The translations under genes and the position numbers were made by a program. Shown here in pieces: positions 17,936 through 25,805 of a stretch of 64,000 bases of DNA (its first letter is position 1; every line of letters starts with the position of its first letter). Under the pieces are notes generated by a model that saw nothing but the letters and a program-made list of their open reading frames with translations, was not told the DNA's origin and searched no databases. This DNA is from JAPLIS01 sp963719415. Lineage in GTDB: Bacteria > Babelota > Babeliae > Babelales > Vermiphilaceae. The stretch is taken from NCBI GenBank assembly GCA_963719415.1, contig OY970383.1, forward strand, positions 1,054,001 to 1,118,000, given 5' to 3'.

Positions 17936-18070
17936 CAAAGCGCTAATAAATAACGGGGCCCGCCGGGTAGGTGGGGTATGATTGGGGGTCCCCGCAGGGG
18001 GCTATACTAGCAAACTTATCAACAATAATAAGTTTAAAAAAACGAGGAATTCTTAACGCGCTCAGCTATA
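17936..18070. repeat. Dispersed intergenic repeat, GC-rich copy
   Basis: Fills the spacer between the ankyrin gene and the C11 protease. It starts with AGCAAAGCGCT, holds a GC-rich core (GGGGCCCGCCGGG and GGGGTCCCCGCAGGGGGC) and ends with CTTATCAACAATAATAAG, GAGGAATTCTTAACGCGCTC and AGCTATA. The outer parts recur almost unchanged at 35752-35836, where the GC core is missing, and in diverged form at 55378-55575. Short reading frames across it are not credible genes. Confidence 0.75.
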
Positions 18071-18209
18071 TGATCAGGTTGTTTATTGTTTTTATAATCT
18101 GGTGTATTAAAAATTTCTTATTTTACCAAAACGTTGACATAGTCGATGTGGTTTATTTTATAATTGTATAATAATATTATGTATATATATTTTATTAGGG
18201 GAAAATTAT

Positions 18210-19670
18210 ATGAAAAATATATCGTTATCTGTCATTATAGGTATGTATGTATTCGGTCTTTTTTTTTCTTTTAACGCTCAATCTAATTTTCCGTCCAATT
18301 CTCAATCTACTTTACAATCTATTCCTCAATCTTGGCATGTTTTTATGTATCTAGACTCAAGTGATGATTTAAATGACATGATTATTAAAAATATTACTGA
18401 TGCATTAAAAATTCCCGTTAACGATTCTGTTTCTTTTTTTATTCAATTACATGCATATGATAATGTTGGTCTTCGCTATAAAATCACTAAAAATGGTCTT
18501 TCTTTTGTAGAACAAGTTTTGTTAACTGGTAGCGATAAGCAGAATTTTGTTAATGCTGCTACCTGGGGATTTGCTCATTGTACTGCCGATAACACGATGC
18601 TTATTTTTGGAGGACATGGGTGGGGAATTTTGGATCCAGAATGGAATGCTGTTACTTCTGAATGGCAAGCAGGAACTAATGCTTTGAATAATTCTTGTTC
18701 TGCTAATCAGAGTGAAACAGAATTAAATAATAATGATTTAGGTAACAATATCTGTTTTAATAATCAAGCTGAAGTGAGTGGTCAGATGGGCGTATGCACT
18801 GCAGAGGGTAATACCTGTTTTATTAATAAATCGAGACATAGTTTAAATGATTTACGTCAGTTGCATAATAAGCAACATAGAGGTTTTATTTTTAGCCTTG
18901 AACCTCGGTCATATTTAAATAATAGAGATATTATTGAAGGACTTGCCATTATTATTGATACAGCGATGCAGGGTAAAAAAATAGATGTGATAGCTTTTGA
19001 TACGTGTATGGGTGGCATGCTTGAAGTTGCCTATCAGCTAGCCCCATTTACTCATTATTTAGTGGGAAATCAGGTATGTGCATTGCGAGATGGTTTTGAT
19101 TACGAAAGTATCACGCAGGCTTTAAATCAGGGGCCAACAGCGAAAGATTTAGCAGTAGAGTTGGTGCAGATTTTTGATAAGTATTATACAATACATGATG
19201 ATAAAGGAATCTATTCACATACCGCATTAGATGCATCACGAGTATCAGCTGTATGCCAATCATTAGATGCCATTGTTGTATCTTTATTAGAGAGAAATGA
19301 TGCCAATGCATTAGCTTTAAAAGCGCATGTTATGAGTCCACGGTTCTGTCTGTTTCCAATGTATACGGATGTTGTTTCTTATGTGAAAAACTTAGAATCG
19401 TTATTATTAGATCATGAGTTATTAGATAATAGTATAACTGATGATTTAACGCGAAAATTAAAACAGAATATCCAAGATTTTTATGCTGAGATACAGCCGT
19501 TTGTTGTAGCGCATTGTGCTGGCGTTCAAAGTGGTGGTGCAGGAGCTCAATCATGTGCGATTTATTTACCAACATATACTATTCATGATTCTTATAAAAA
19601 TACGTTATTCGCAGAAAACACACAATGGATTAAGCTTTTGCAATGCATTTATGCGTCTACTCAGGTTTAG
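18210..19670 (+). CDS. Secreted clostripain-family (C11) cysteine peptidase
   Basis: A 486-residue protein with a signal peptide (about 1-24) and a C11 catalytic domain. The family features are WHVFMYLDSSDDLN (about 42-55), the catalytic His136 in LIFGGHGWG and the catalytic Cys266 in IAFDTCMGGMLEVAYQL. C11 enzymes cut after basic residues and usually self-activate. A Ser/Gln/Asn-rich N-terminal linker and an Asn-rich insert (about 155-205) separate the two catalytic motifs. It was probably present in two copies: a fragment of a second C11 3' end is at 24257-24319. The likely role is digestion of host protein. Confidence 0.9.
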   Translation: MKNISLSVIIGMYVFGLFFSFNAQSNFPSNSQSTLQSIPQSWHVFMYLDSSDDLNDMIIKNITDALKIPVNDSVSFFIQLHAYDNVGLRYKITKNGLSFVEQVLLTGSDKQNFVNAATWGFAHCTADNTMLIFGGHGWGILDPEWNAVTSEWQAGTNALNNSCSANQSETELNNNDLGNNICFNNQAEVSGQMGVCTAEGNTCFINKSRHSLNDLRQLHNKQHRGFIFSLEPRSYLNNRDIIEGLAIIIDTAMQGKKIDVIAFDTCMGGMLEVAYQLAPFTHYLVGNQVCALRDGFDYESITQALNQGPTAKDLAVELVQIFDKYYTIHDDKGIYSHTALDASRVSAVCQSLDAIVVSLLERNDANALALKAHVMSPRFCLFPMYTDVVSYVKNLESLLLDHELLDNSITDDLTRKLKQNIQDFYAEIQPFVVAHCAGVQSGGAGAQSCAIYLPTYTIHDSYKNTLFAENTQWIKLLQCIYASTQV

Positions 19671-19738
19671 AAAAATATCTTATATTCAGAGCTACATAGT
19701 TTTTAGTATAGTAATAGTTTGGCATGACATAGAAGTGT

Positions 19739-19786
19739 TATAGTATAAAAGTAATATAGTATAAAAGTAATATAGTATAAAAAGTG
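19739..19786. repeat. Short tandem repeat, 16 bp x 3, upstream of a secreted-protein gene
   Basis: Three adjacent copies of TATAGTATAAAAGTAA (the third slightly changed) lie in the 185-bp spacer after the C11 gene. Each copy contains a TATA-rich segment that could act as a -10 element, so copy number might affect transcription of the gene at 19886. This is inference. Confidence 0.8.
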
Positions 19787-19885
19787 GGATGGTGTAGAAG
19801 TATTGTGGAGTATAAAATAGCTTGTAATATAAAATAGTTTTTAAAATATAGAAATATGTGTGAGTATATTTATCCGGAGCTTTTC

Positions 19886-20476
19886 ATGAGATTACGTTTA
19901 ATTATGTTATTTGGTTGTGCTTTGGTTGCTACAAATAGCTTACAAGCTGCAGCTACTCGATTTAACCGTTTTGCTCACACTTTTAATTTACGTATTCCCA
20001 TTTTTCGCACTTCTGTTATTCGTATTCCTGTTCGTTTTTTTACGACGAATAGTTCTTCAGTTGATTCTAGTTCTAATTTTAATAGAGCTGATTTTTATAA
20101 TCGCTTCGCTCGCAGTGCTGTTTTGGCAGCAGATTTGACTTTTGATGGTCTTCGTAAGGCTACTCGAGAACATGTTTTTCTTGCTAAATGTAATATCGGT
20201 GATAAACGTGCGGCTCATGTGGCACTAGCGCGTGCTTTTGCTACAGCTTATCATCTTCTTGTGGCTAAGGAAGAAAAGCAAAATTTTGTTGCTAGTTTAG
20301 GCGGTCAAGAGCTGTCAAGAGATCAGAATTCTGAACCAGAAAAAATCGTTCCAGTTGATCCTACAGAGCTAATAGATCCAATAGAGCCAGAATATCATCC
20401 AGTAGTGCCACATAGTTATTCTAATTCTACCTGTTATGTTGAGCCTGAACCCAAGTATCAAAATATTAGAATTTAG
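19886..20476 (+). CDS. Secreted protein of unknown function (family A)
   Basis: A 196-residue protein with a signal peptide (about 1-22, cut near LQAA), a middle rich in Phe/Arg/Ala that should be helical, and a Pro/Glu-rich tail (EPEKIVPVDPTELIDPIEPE). It resembles the protein at 14699-15202. I chose the ATG at 19886 because a CCGGAG ribosome site precedes it and it begins the signal peptide; an upstream ATG at 19856 would place ten odd residues in front. Function unknown. Confidence 0.6.
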   Translation: MRLRLIMLFGCALVATNSLQAAATRFNRFAHTFNLRIPIFRTSVIRIPVRFFTTNSSSVDSSSNFNRADFYNRFARSAVLAADLTFDGLRKATREHVFLAKCNIGDKRAAHVALARAFATAYHLLVAKEEKQNFVASLGGQELSRDQNSEPEKIVPVDPTELIDPIEPEYHPVVPHSYSNSTCYVEPEPKYQNIRI

Positions 20477-20511
20477 CGTTAGAATTTTTTCATGAGCATG
20501 TTTTTGTTAAG

Positions 20512-21273
20512 TTATCGTTCAGCTTTCAAAATGGGTTGGATTTGCAAAAATAGATTTTTCCAGGCAATTTTGCTGCTCCCGGGCATTGGTGGGTGCTTGA
20601 TCGAGTTTTTTAGTATTTCAATAATAGCAGAAGCCTTTTGTTGCGTTTCTCTACTTCCAGAAGATAAAGCTGTTTTATAAAGAGTAATCCAGTAACTGAG
20701 AAGTTTATTAAGAAGCTGATACGTATGTGATTCTTTTGAATCGCTTTTATCAAGTAATTTTAAAAAAGAGACTGGATCTGTTTTGGTGTTAGACATGAAT
20801 ATCTGCTCGAGTGGGTCATAGGTTGCTAAGGACGGAAGAGAAGCAATATTTTGTACTGCACAACGTGATTTAATAGTGGGCAGTATTTGATCAAGACGAT
20901 CGGTAAGAAATATAAAGTGATAGCCTTGTGGTGGTTCTTCAATTGATTTTAAAAGACTATTGGCGCATACATGACTTAAGTAGTCTGCTTTTTCTATTAC
21001 AATAAAAAATGTCTCATTTTTATTAAGGACAAAAGAGAGCGCTTTGAAAACAGTCGCAATATCATCTTTTGTGTATATTTTTTCGGTGGTGAGCCATCGC
21101 ATATTGTAATATGTTTTTTGCTCTATACCGAGACAATATACGCATACTCGGCACCCATTATTATTAAGGCATATTTTTTGTTGTATGTAGGTGGTAGCAT
21201 GCGAGCGTATTGTATTCTGCTCGCCAACGAATAGGTACGCATGATTTTCGGTTATTTTGATCTCTTTTGCCAT
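20512..21273 (-). CDS. holB: DNA polymerase III delta' subunit
   Basis: A clamp-loader subunit of 253 residues. Features: AYLFVGEQNTIRSHA (degenerate P-loop region typical of delta', about 12-26), a CxxCxxC-like zinc cluster (CRVCVYCLG, about 41-49), VIEKADYLSHVCANSLLKSI (Walker B-like region, about 92-111) and LPTIKSRC with the sensor-1 SRC motif (about 130-137). It overlaps tmk by 22 bp, the common tmk-holB arrangement. Confidence 0.9.
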   Translation of the reverse strand: MAKEIKITENHAYLFVGEQNTIRSHATTYIQQKICLNNNGCRVCVYCLGIEQKTYYNMRWLTTEKIYTKDDIATVFKALSFVLNKNETFFIVIEKADYLSHVCANSLLKSIEEPPQGYHFIFLTDRLDQILPTIKSRCAVQNIASLPSLATYDPLEQIFMSNTKTDPVSFLKLLDKSDSKESHTYQLLNKLLSYWITLYKTALSSGSRETQQKASAIIEILKNSIKHPPMPGSSKIAWKNLFLQIQPILKAER

Positions 21274-21944
21274 TCGATTATTTTTTCGGTTGCTTGTGTT
21301 ATGAGTATATCTGAATCTAGTGTGCTATCGAGCACGATACAACAAGAGTTATTTATTAAAGAGTTATTTATTAAAGAGTTATTTATTAATAAATCGTCAA
21401 AGCCGGTAATTAATGCTTGCATAAAAGATTCTTTTTCTTTCTCAAAACTCGTTAACTTTTTGTTGCGTGTCATAATACGTTGTTTTGCGGTATCCTCGTC
21501 TATTTTGAGATAAAAAATCAGGTCAGGGGTGTAGCCATTCATGGCCCAACTATTAATAGTTTTGAGTAGTTCTAAATCAAGGCCACGTCCATATCCCTGA
21601 TAGACAAGAGATGATATATGCATGCGATCAGAGATAACTATATGATTATTATTGAGTGCCGGGATAATGACATCTTGAAAGTGCTGTGCTCTATCAGCTG
21701 CAAATAATAAAAATTCTGCTTTGGGATTTAAGGGTGTTGTCTGTTGTTGCAAAATTTCTCGTAGCTGTTTGCCAAGTGGCGTGCCACCAGGTTCTTTTGT
21801 TAAAATAATTTCCTGGTTTTTTGCTAGAGTAGTTGGAATTAAAGAATTACGTAGCCGTTCAGCTAATCCAGAAGCAAAAGTGCTTTTGCCTGACCCATCA
21901 ATTCCTTCAATAGCGATTAAAATCCCCACAAATTTTGTTAGCAT
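21252..21944 (-). CDS. tmk: Thymidylate kinase
   Basis: Phosphorylates dTMP to dTDP. It has the P-loop EGIDGSGKST (about 13-22), the DRX-type motif ISDRMHISSLVYQGYGRG (about 105-122) and TKEPGGTPLG for substrate binding. The 230-residue length is slightly long because of a C-terminal insertion INNSLINNSLINNS, encoded by three 15-bp tandem repeats (21346-21390). Its end overlaps holB. Retention of tmk means the cell makes its own dTDP from dTMP. Confidence 0.93.
   Translation of the reverse strand: MLTKFVGILIAIEGIDGSGKSTFASGLAERLRNSLIPTTLAKNQEIILTKEPGGTPLGKQLREILQQQTTPLNPKAEFLLFAADRAQHFQDVIIPALNNNHIVISDRMHISSLVYQGYGRGLDLELLKTINSWAMNGYTPDLIFYLKIDEDTAKQRIMTRNKKLTSFEKEKESFMQALITGFDDLLINNSLINNSLINNSCCIVLDSTLDSDILITQATEKIIEWQKRSK
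21346..21390 (-). repeat. In-frame 15-bp x 3 tandem repeat inside tmk
   Basis: Three consecutive copies of GAGTTATTTATTAAA (last copy ends AAT) encode repeated Leu-Ile-Asn-Asn-Ser on the minus strand. The unit is a multiple of three, so copy-number change would keep the frame. It lies outside the catalytic motifs, in the LID-distal C-terminal part. Confidence 0.9.
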
Positions 21945-22016
21945 AAAAGTCTTTAAATAGAGTATTCTGTTTATATATGTCTATAATAGTATACATAATT
22001 GTTAAGGGTTTGTCTT

Positions 22017-22202
22017 ATGAAAAAAGTTACCGTAGAGCCAGGATGTATTACTTGTGGCACGTGTGCTTTTACTGCTCCCGAGGTTTTTGAAGTAACCGAT
22101 GTTTCTCGAGTAAAAAAAGATATCGATATAGAATCTCAAAAAGAATTAATAGAAAAAGCAGTAATACGCTGTCCTGTACAAGTGATTAAATTCCAGGAGT
22201 AA
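22017..22202 (+). CDS. 4Fe-4S ferredoxin
   Basis: A 61-residue electron carrier. One cluster is coordinated by Cys in GCITCGTCAF (CxxCxxC) and the Cys of IRCPVQVI near the C-terminus. The ATG at 22017 follows AAGGG; the in-frame upstream TTG adds six residues that homologues lack. It ends seven bases before the acyl-CoA ligase start, so the two are likely co-transcribed. Its partner enzyme is not evident in the window. Confidence 0.88.
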   Translation: MKKVTVEPGCITCGTCAFTAPEVFEVTDVSRVKKDIDIESQKELIEKAVIRCPVQVIKFQE

Positions 22203-22208
22203 TTGATT

Positions 22209-23798
22209 ATGCAGTGGCAAGAGAAAGAAAAACAGAAGTTTCAGGAGATTTATGCTTCAATAGCAGAAAAAAATTCTTTACTGAGAGTGGGCAAACTGTT
22301 ATGGCATGCTGCACGCAATTTTGGGGATACTATAGCTCTTATATATGCTGATGAGCAGATTTCTTTTAGGCAACTTTATCAACGAGCTTGTGCTTGTGCT
22401 CAGGTATTTAAAAAATTACAGGTTAAACAAGCTGATCGCGTTATGATAAGCTTTGAAAATTCGCCCGATTTTTATGTCGCTTATTTTGCGGCATGGCAGG
22501 TTGGTGCAGTAGTCGTCCCCCTTAATACTTTTTTAAAAGAATATGAATTAAGACATATTATTACTGATGCACAGCCTGTTTTAATATGTACCAGTAGCGA
22601 TAGAACGGCTCAGTTTGCTGATTTTGGTGTTACCGTATTGACGCCTGCAGATATGATACGAGGAGAAATGGGTATGGATGATCAGGCGCAGATTGAAGAT
22701 ACTATTGATGATAGCATAATGCCTAATCAAGATGAGGTTACTGTTCTTTTGTATACTTCAGGCACGACTGGTACGCCCAAAGGAGTTATGCTCAGTTCGC
22801 GTAATATAATGAGTAATATGTTACAGGTTGTTGCTCGTTTGCAAATGGATGGTTTAGGGCAACGAGTTTTTGCTGTTTTGCCTCTTTTTCATGTATTTGC
22901 GCAAAATACGTGTGTTTGGATTCCTATGATAATGGGATGTACTATTATTTTGGTACAAAAAATTGATCGTCGTCTTATAGTAGATGCTTTAAAGTATAAA
23001 CCGACGTTATTTTTAGGAGTGCCCGCATTATACGGTCTTTTATGTCTATTGAAAACGGCACCGTTAGGGTCAGTCGAATATTTTGTATCGGGAGGAGATG
23101 CGTTGCCAGACAAAATTAGTACTGCTTTTAGCTTGATTTATCGGAGAAAAATAGTTAATGGGTATGGATTAACTGAAACATCTCCGGTTATATCGGCTGA
23201 TCTTGAATGTTTTTTAAAGCCGACAGGATTTGTTGGTAGACCAGTAATAGATACGGAATGCATAGTATGTGATGAGCATGGAGGAAGATTAAAGCAGGGA
23301 GAAATTGGAGAATTATGGGTTTCGGGCCCCCAGGTAATGCTTGGGTACTATCATCAGGAAAGTCTTACTGATCAAGTAATGTCAGATGGTTTTTTCAAAA
23401 CGGGCGACCTTGGTTATTGCGATAAGGATGGTGCTATAATTATCACCGGTCGCTTAAAAGATCTTATAATTTCTAAAGGGGTAAATATTTATCCACAAGA
23501 AATAGAAAATGTATTGTTGTGTCATTCTAATATTATGGGAGCTGCGGTGATTGGTCAAAAAGATGATCAAGTAGGTGAAGTTCCTGTCGCATTTGTAATA
23601 TTAAAAGAATCAGGAAGACAAGCAGAAAAAGAGACAGAGGAATTAATGTCAAAGATGCTAAGATCGTTTTGTATGCAGCGACTTGCTACATATAAGGTTC
23701 CTCACCGTTTTATCTGTTTAACAGAAAATTTACCGATGACACTAACAGGAAAAGTGGATAAAAAAATACTGAGAGAATGGCTTAAAAATATGTATTGA
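22209..23798 (+). CDS. AMP-forming acyl-CoA synthetase / fatty-acid ligase
   Basis: A 529-residue ANL-superfamily enzyme that activates a carboxylic acid, probably a fatty acid, as acyl-AMP. The motifs are LLYTSGTTGTPKGVMLS (A3, about 182-198), NGYGLTETSP (A5), FFKTGDLGY (A7), ITGRLKDLIISKGVNIYP (A8, hinge) and TLTGKVDKK with the A10 catalytic Lys. The ATG at 22209 has an AGGAG nine bases upstream. In a parasite with few lipid genes it may scavenge host fatty acids; plsC at 8.6 kb would use the product. Chain-length preference cannot be read. Confidence 0.9.
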   Translation: MQWQEKEKQKFQEIYASIAEKNSLLRVGKLLWHAARNFGDTIALIYADEQISFRQLYQRACACAQVFKKLQVKQADRVMISFENSPDFYVAYFAAWQVGAVVVPLNTFLKEYELRHIITDAQPVLICTSSDRTAQFADFGVTVLTPADMIRGEMGMDDQAQIEDTIDDSIMPNQDEVTVLLYTSGTTGTPKGVMLSSRNIMSNMLQVVARLQMDGLGQRVFAVLPLFHVFAQNTCVWIPMIMGCTIILVQKIDRRLIVDALKYKPTLFLGVPALYGLLCLLKTAPLGSVEYFVSGGDALPDKISTAFSLIYRRKIVNGYGLTETSPVISADLECFLKPTGFVGRPVIDTECIVCDEHGGRLKQGEIGELWVSGPQVMLGYYHQESLTDQVMSDGFFKTGDLGYCDKDGAIIITGRLKDLIISKGVNIYPQEIENVLLCHSNIMGAAVIGQKDDQVGEVPVAFVILKESGRQAEKETEELMSKMLRSFCMQRLATYKVPHRFICLTENLPMTLTGKVDKKILREWLKNMY

Positions 23799-23928
23799 TT
23801 TTTAAAAATGAATAAAGTATCATGTAAACATTGAAATTGATCGATGAAATAAATCTATTTTAATATAATTGTTTTTGATTTATTCTCTCCATTTAATTTT
23901 ATTTTTTTTATTTAACGTTGATAACCTC

Positions 23929-23974
23929 CATTTCCCCTATCTATGACTTCGGTCTAGGTGGGGGAATTTTTTTG
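23929..23974 (+). terminator. cUUCGg-tetraloop hairpin terminator, copy 1
   Basis: The arm CCATTTCCCC...ATGAC is closed by the ultra-stable GAC-TTCG-GTC loop, pairs with GTCTAGGTGGGGGAA, and is followed by a T-run. It lies 130 bp after the acyl-CoA ligase. A nearly identical element is at 28235-28280. The rest of the 23799-23928 spacer is AT-rich without a gene. Confidence 0.8.
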
Positions 23975-24256
23975 TATTTTAGCATATCAAGAAATTGATC
24001 ATTATTTTGCGCTATATATTCAAGCTTGGGCAGACAAACACAAAGTCTCTTATAACAAACTGCGTTTGCAAATTAAGGATTGGTATAATGGTTATCATTT
24101 TGGAGCTGATGTCACAGCAGTTTATAATCCATTTTCTGTTATGTATGCATTTGATAAACAAAATTATGAAAATTTTTGGCTTCAATCAGGTCCACCTTTT
24201 TTTTTAATAAAAGAAATACAAAAAAATTATCGTATTATAGAAAAAGAGATGCTTCA
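23975..24256 (+). pseudogene. Fragment of an AAA-ATPase/PD-(D/E)XK family gene
   Basis: An open stretch encodes a central piece of the family represented intact at 50350-52062. The matching part includes IKDWYNGYHFGADV followed by VYNPFSVMYAF, equivalent to IKRWYDGYVFGQTN and IYNPWSLLNCI in the intact protein. The N-terminal ATPase part with the P-loop and the C-terminal nuclease part are both missing. At its 3' end it is joined to a piece of a C11 peptidase gene. Confidence 0.85.
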
Positions 24257-24319
24257 TTATTCGCACAACAGACTCAATGGATTAAATTATTGCAGTGTAT
24301 ATCTGATGCAGCTATGTAG
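24257..24319 (+). pseudogene. 3'-terminal fragment of a second C11 peptidase gene
   Basis: In the frame ending at the TAG of 24317, the text LFAQQTQWIKLLQCISDAAM matches the C-terminus LFAENTQWIKLLQCIYASTQ of the intact C11 protease at 18210-19670. Only the last 20 codons remain, directly abutting the AAA-ATPase fragment in another frame. This marks a deletion that fused two unrelated genes. Confidence 0.85.
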
Positions 24320-24370
24320 GATGTTGCATAGATATAGATAGAATATTGTATTTATAGTTCCAGTAACAAT

Positions 24371-24420
24371 AATTGAGATTAGGTAGGAGTTATTATTCTT
24401 CTACCTAATCTCAATTTTAA
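24371..24420. terminator. Bidirectional hairpin terminator
   Basis: A perfect 16-bp inverted repeat (AATTGAGATTAGGTAG and its complement, 14-nt loop) with A/T tracts outside. It lies between the C11 gene remnant and the convergent gene at 24470. Confidence 0.88.
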
Positions 24421-24469
24421 TTTAAAGCATATATTTTTAGTGTTTATCTAGCTAGTTATGCTTATTAAT

Positions 24470-24886
24470 CTATTCCGAAAATTTCCAAATTCCATTTTCA
24501 TTTTTACCACCAACAAGAGAAATCAGTTTTTTAAACAAGCGTGTTCCCTCTGTTTTTATTATTTGTATGTCTGCATGTATTTCGTCAAGTCTGGGATCAT
24601 CTAGAGGGCACAGTAATTCTTCTTTTTTAGAGTTTCTTATTTTTTCTAGATCATCTATTAGATCGCTGGATCTGTTTACTTCGTCTATTAATTCTTCGGC
24701 AGCAGCTAAATCTACAGGATTTAAATTTTCTAGTCGTTGTACCAAAAGTTTTCTTTGGTCTTCGCTATCAAGAAAATCTTTTAGATTTCCTTCATCAAGG
24801 TTTTGAGCAGGTGCTGGTAGTTCTATAGCGCAATAGCTATTAGTTAAATATAGGATAGCAATAAGTGTTAATACATGTTTTTTCAT
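24470..24886 (-). CDS. Secreted helical protein, unknown function
   Basis: A 138-residue protein with a signal peptide (MKKHVLTLIAILYLTNSYCA) and a charged helical body likely to form coiled coils (for example LLVQRLENLNPVDLAAAEEL). The ATG at 24886 follows AGGAA and starts the signal peptide; the frame stays open far upstream only because the neighbouring alanine-rich gene is GCN-repetitive. It is 25 bp downstream of that gene and likely in its operon. Confidence 0.65.
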   Translation of the reverse strand: MKKHVLTLIAILYLTNSYCAIELPAPAQNLDEGNLKDFLDSEDQRKLLVQRLENLNPVDLAAAEELIDEVNRSSDLIDDLEKIRNSKKEELLCPLDDPRLDEIHADIQIIKTEGTRLFKKLISLVGGKNENGIWKFSE

Positions 24887-24911
24887 ATGATTCCTTTTTT
24901 TATAGAAAATA

Positions 24912-25472
24912 TTAATTTTGCGACTTAAAATTAGCATTAGGATCGGCATTAGGGTCAGCGTTAAGAGCATGAGCAATAGCAGCAAGATTAGCATTAGCGG
25001 CGGCAAGGCCAACAATATCAGCGGCAGCAAGATCAGCAGCAAGATGATTACCAAGCTCAATAGCAAGATTAGCAGCAGTATTAGCGCGGTCAGCATTAGG
25101 AGCAGCAATAAGAGCACGAACAGTAGCAGCAGCTTCATTAGCAGCAGCAATACGAGCATTTGCACGAATAGTAAAATCAGCAGCAGTAGCAAGATCAGCA
25201 GCTTCATTGGAAATGGCAGCATGAGCAGTAAAATTAGCAGCAATAGCAAAATTGCCAGCAACACGAGCGGAAATAGCACGAATAGTAAGATTAGTAGCAG
25301 CAGGATCGGCAGCAACAAGAGCAGCATTAGCGCGAATAGCAAAATCAGCGGCAGCGGCAAAATGAGAAGTCGCAAGAGAGCGTGCATGAGCTGCACGATC
25401 GGGAAAGGCAGCAGCAAGTAAGCTACTGGAAATAAAATAAAAACTAAACAATATAATTAAAGGTAATTGCAT
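24912..25472 (-). CDS. Secreted alanine-rich repetitive protein
   Basis: A 186-residue protein: signal peptide (MQLPLIILFSFYFISSSLLA), then about 150 residues of degenerate short Ala-rich units such as AAADFAIRANAALVAAD and AADLATAADFTIRANA, ending in ADPNADPNANFKSQN. Alanine dominates, with Asn, Asp, Ile and Arg at regular spacing, predicting long amphipathic helices. The GCA-type codons make other frames open too, but only this frame has a signal peptide and a ribosome site (AGGATCC, before ATG). Function unknown; a surface fibre, membrane-binding helix or host-interaction protein are all possible. Confidence 0.7.
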   Translation of the reverse strand: MQLPLIILFSFYFISSSLLAAAFPDRAAHARSLATSHFAAAADFAIRANAALVAADPAATNLTIRAISARVAGNFAIAANFTAHAAISNEAADLATAADFTIRANARIAAANEAAATVRALIAAPNADRANTAANLAIELGNHLAADLAAADIVGLAAANANLAAIAHALNADPNADPNANFKSQN

Positions 25473-25499
25473 AATAGGATCCTGGAGTAAAAAAGTTAT

Positions 25500-25690
25500 T
25501 AAATAACGCGAGCTCGATCTAACAACTTAGCTTTCTACAATATTTTTTGTATAGCGGGCTTAATGGGCCCGCAGGGCCCACCCAATTTCTTACCCCACCT
25601 GCCCCGGCGGGGACCCCACAATTTCCCCCGGATGGGGGATTAAAGGGGGCGAATTTACAGCATTTTTAAGTCGAGCTCTCGTTAAATATA
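25500..25690. repeat. Dispersed intergenic repeat with GC-rich core
   Basis: Fills most of the spacer 25473-25805. It is bounded by ACGCGAGCTCGATCTAAC and, inverted, AAGTCGAGCTCTCGTTA. The core has GGGCCCGCAGGGCCC and CCCCGGCGGGGACCCC, and the phrase CCCAATTTCTTACCCCA that returns at about 55420. The flanking CGAGCTC also occurs at about 35957 next to another copy. No gene is visible here. Confidence 0.72.
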
Positions 25691-25805
25691 TATGGTTTTA
25701 CATATTATTCTGTTTTTATTATAAAGACAACGGCAAAGTCAATCATTGTCAAACTAAGGCGAGAAGTTTTGGTGAGCATATTTAATGCTAATCGTTAAGC
25801 AATTT

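Noticed and set aside
17971..18171. 66-residue plus-strand frame
   Set aside because: Lies across the dispersed intergenic repeat; no homologous text and no ribosome site.
19739..19786. CRISPR or operator array
   Set aside because: 16-bp AT-rich units without spacers or dyad symmetry; treated as a simple tandem repeat.
24470..25417. 315-residue leucine-rich reading frame on the minus strand
   Set aside because: The first two thirds are a shifted reading of the alanine-rich repeat gene (GCN repeats read as Leu codons). Only the last 138 codons, from the ATG at 24886, form a gene with its own signal peptide.
24918..25421. Ser/Ile-rich 167-residue plus-strand frame
   Set aside because: Antisense shadow of the GCN-repeat gene; no ribosome site and pure low complexity.
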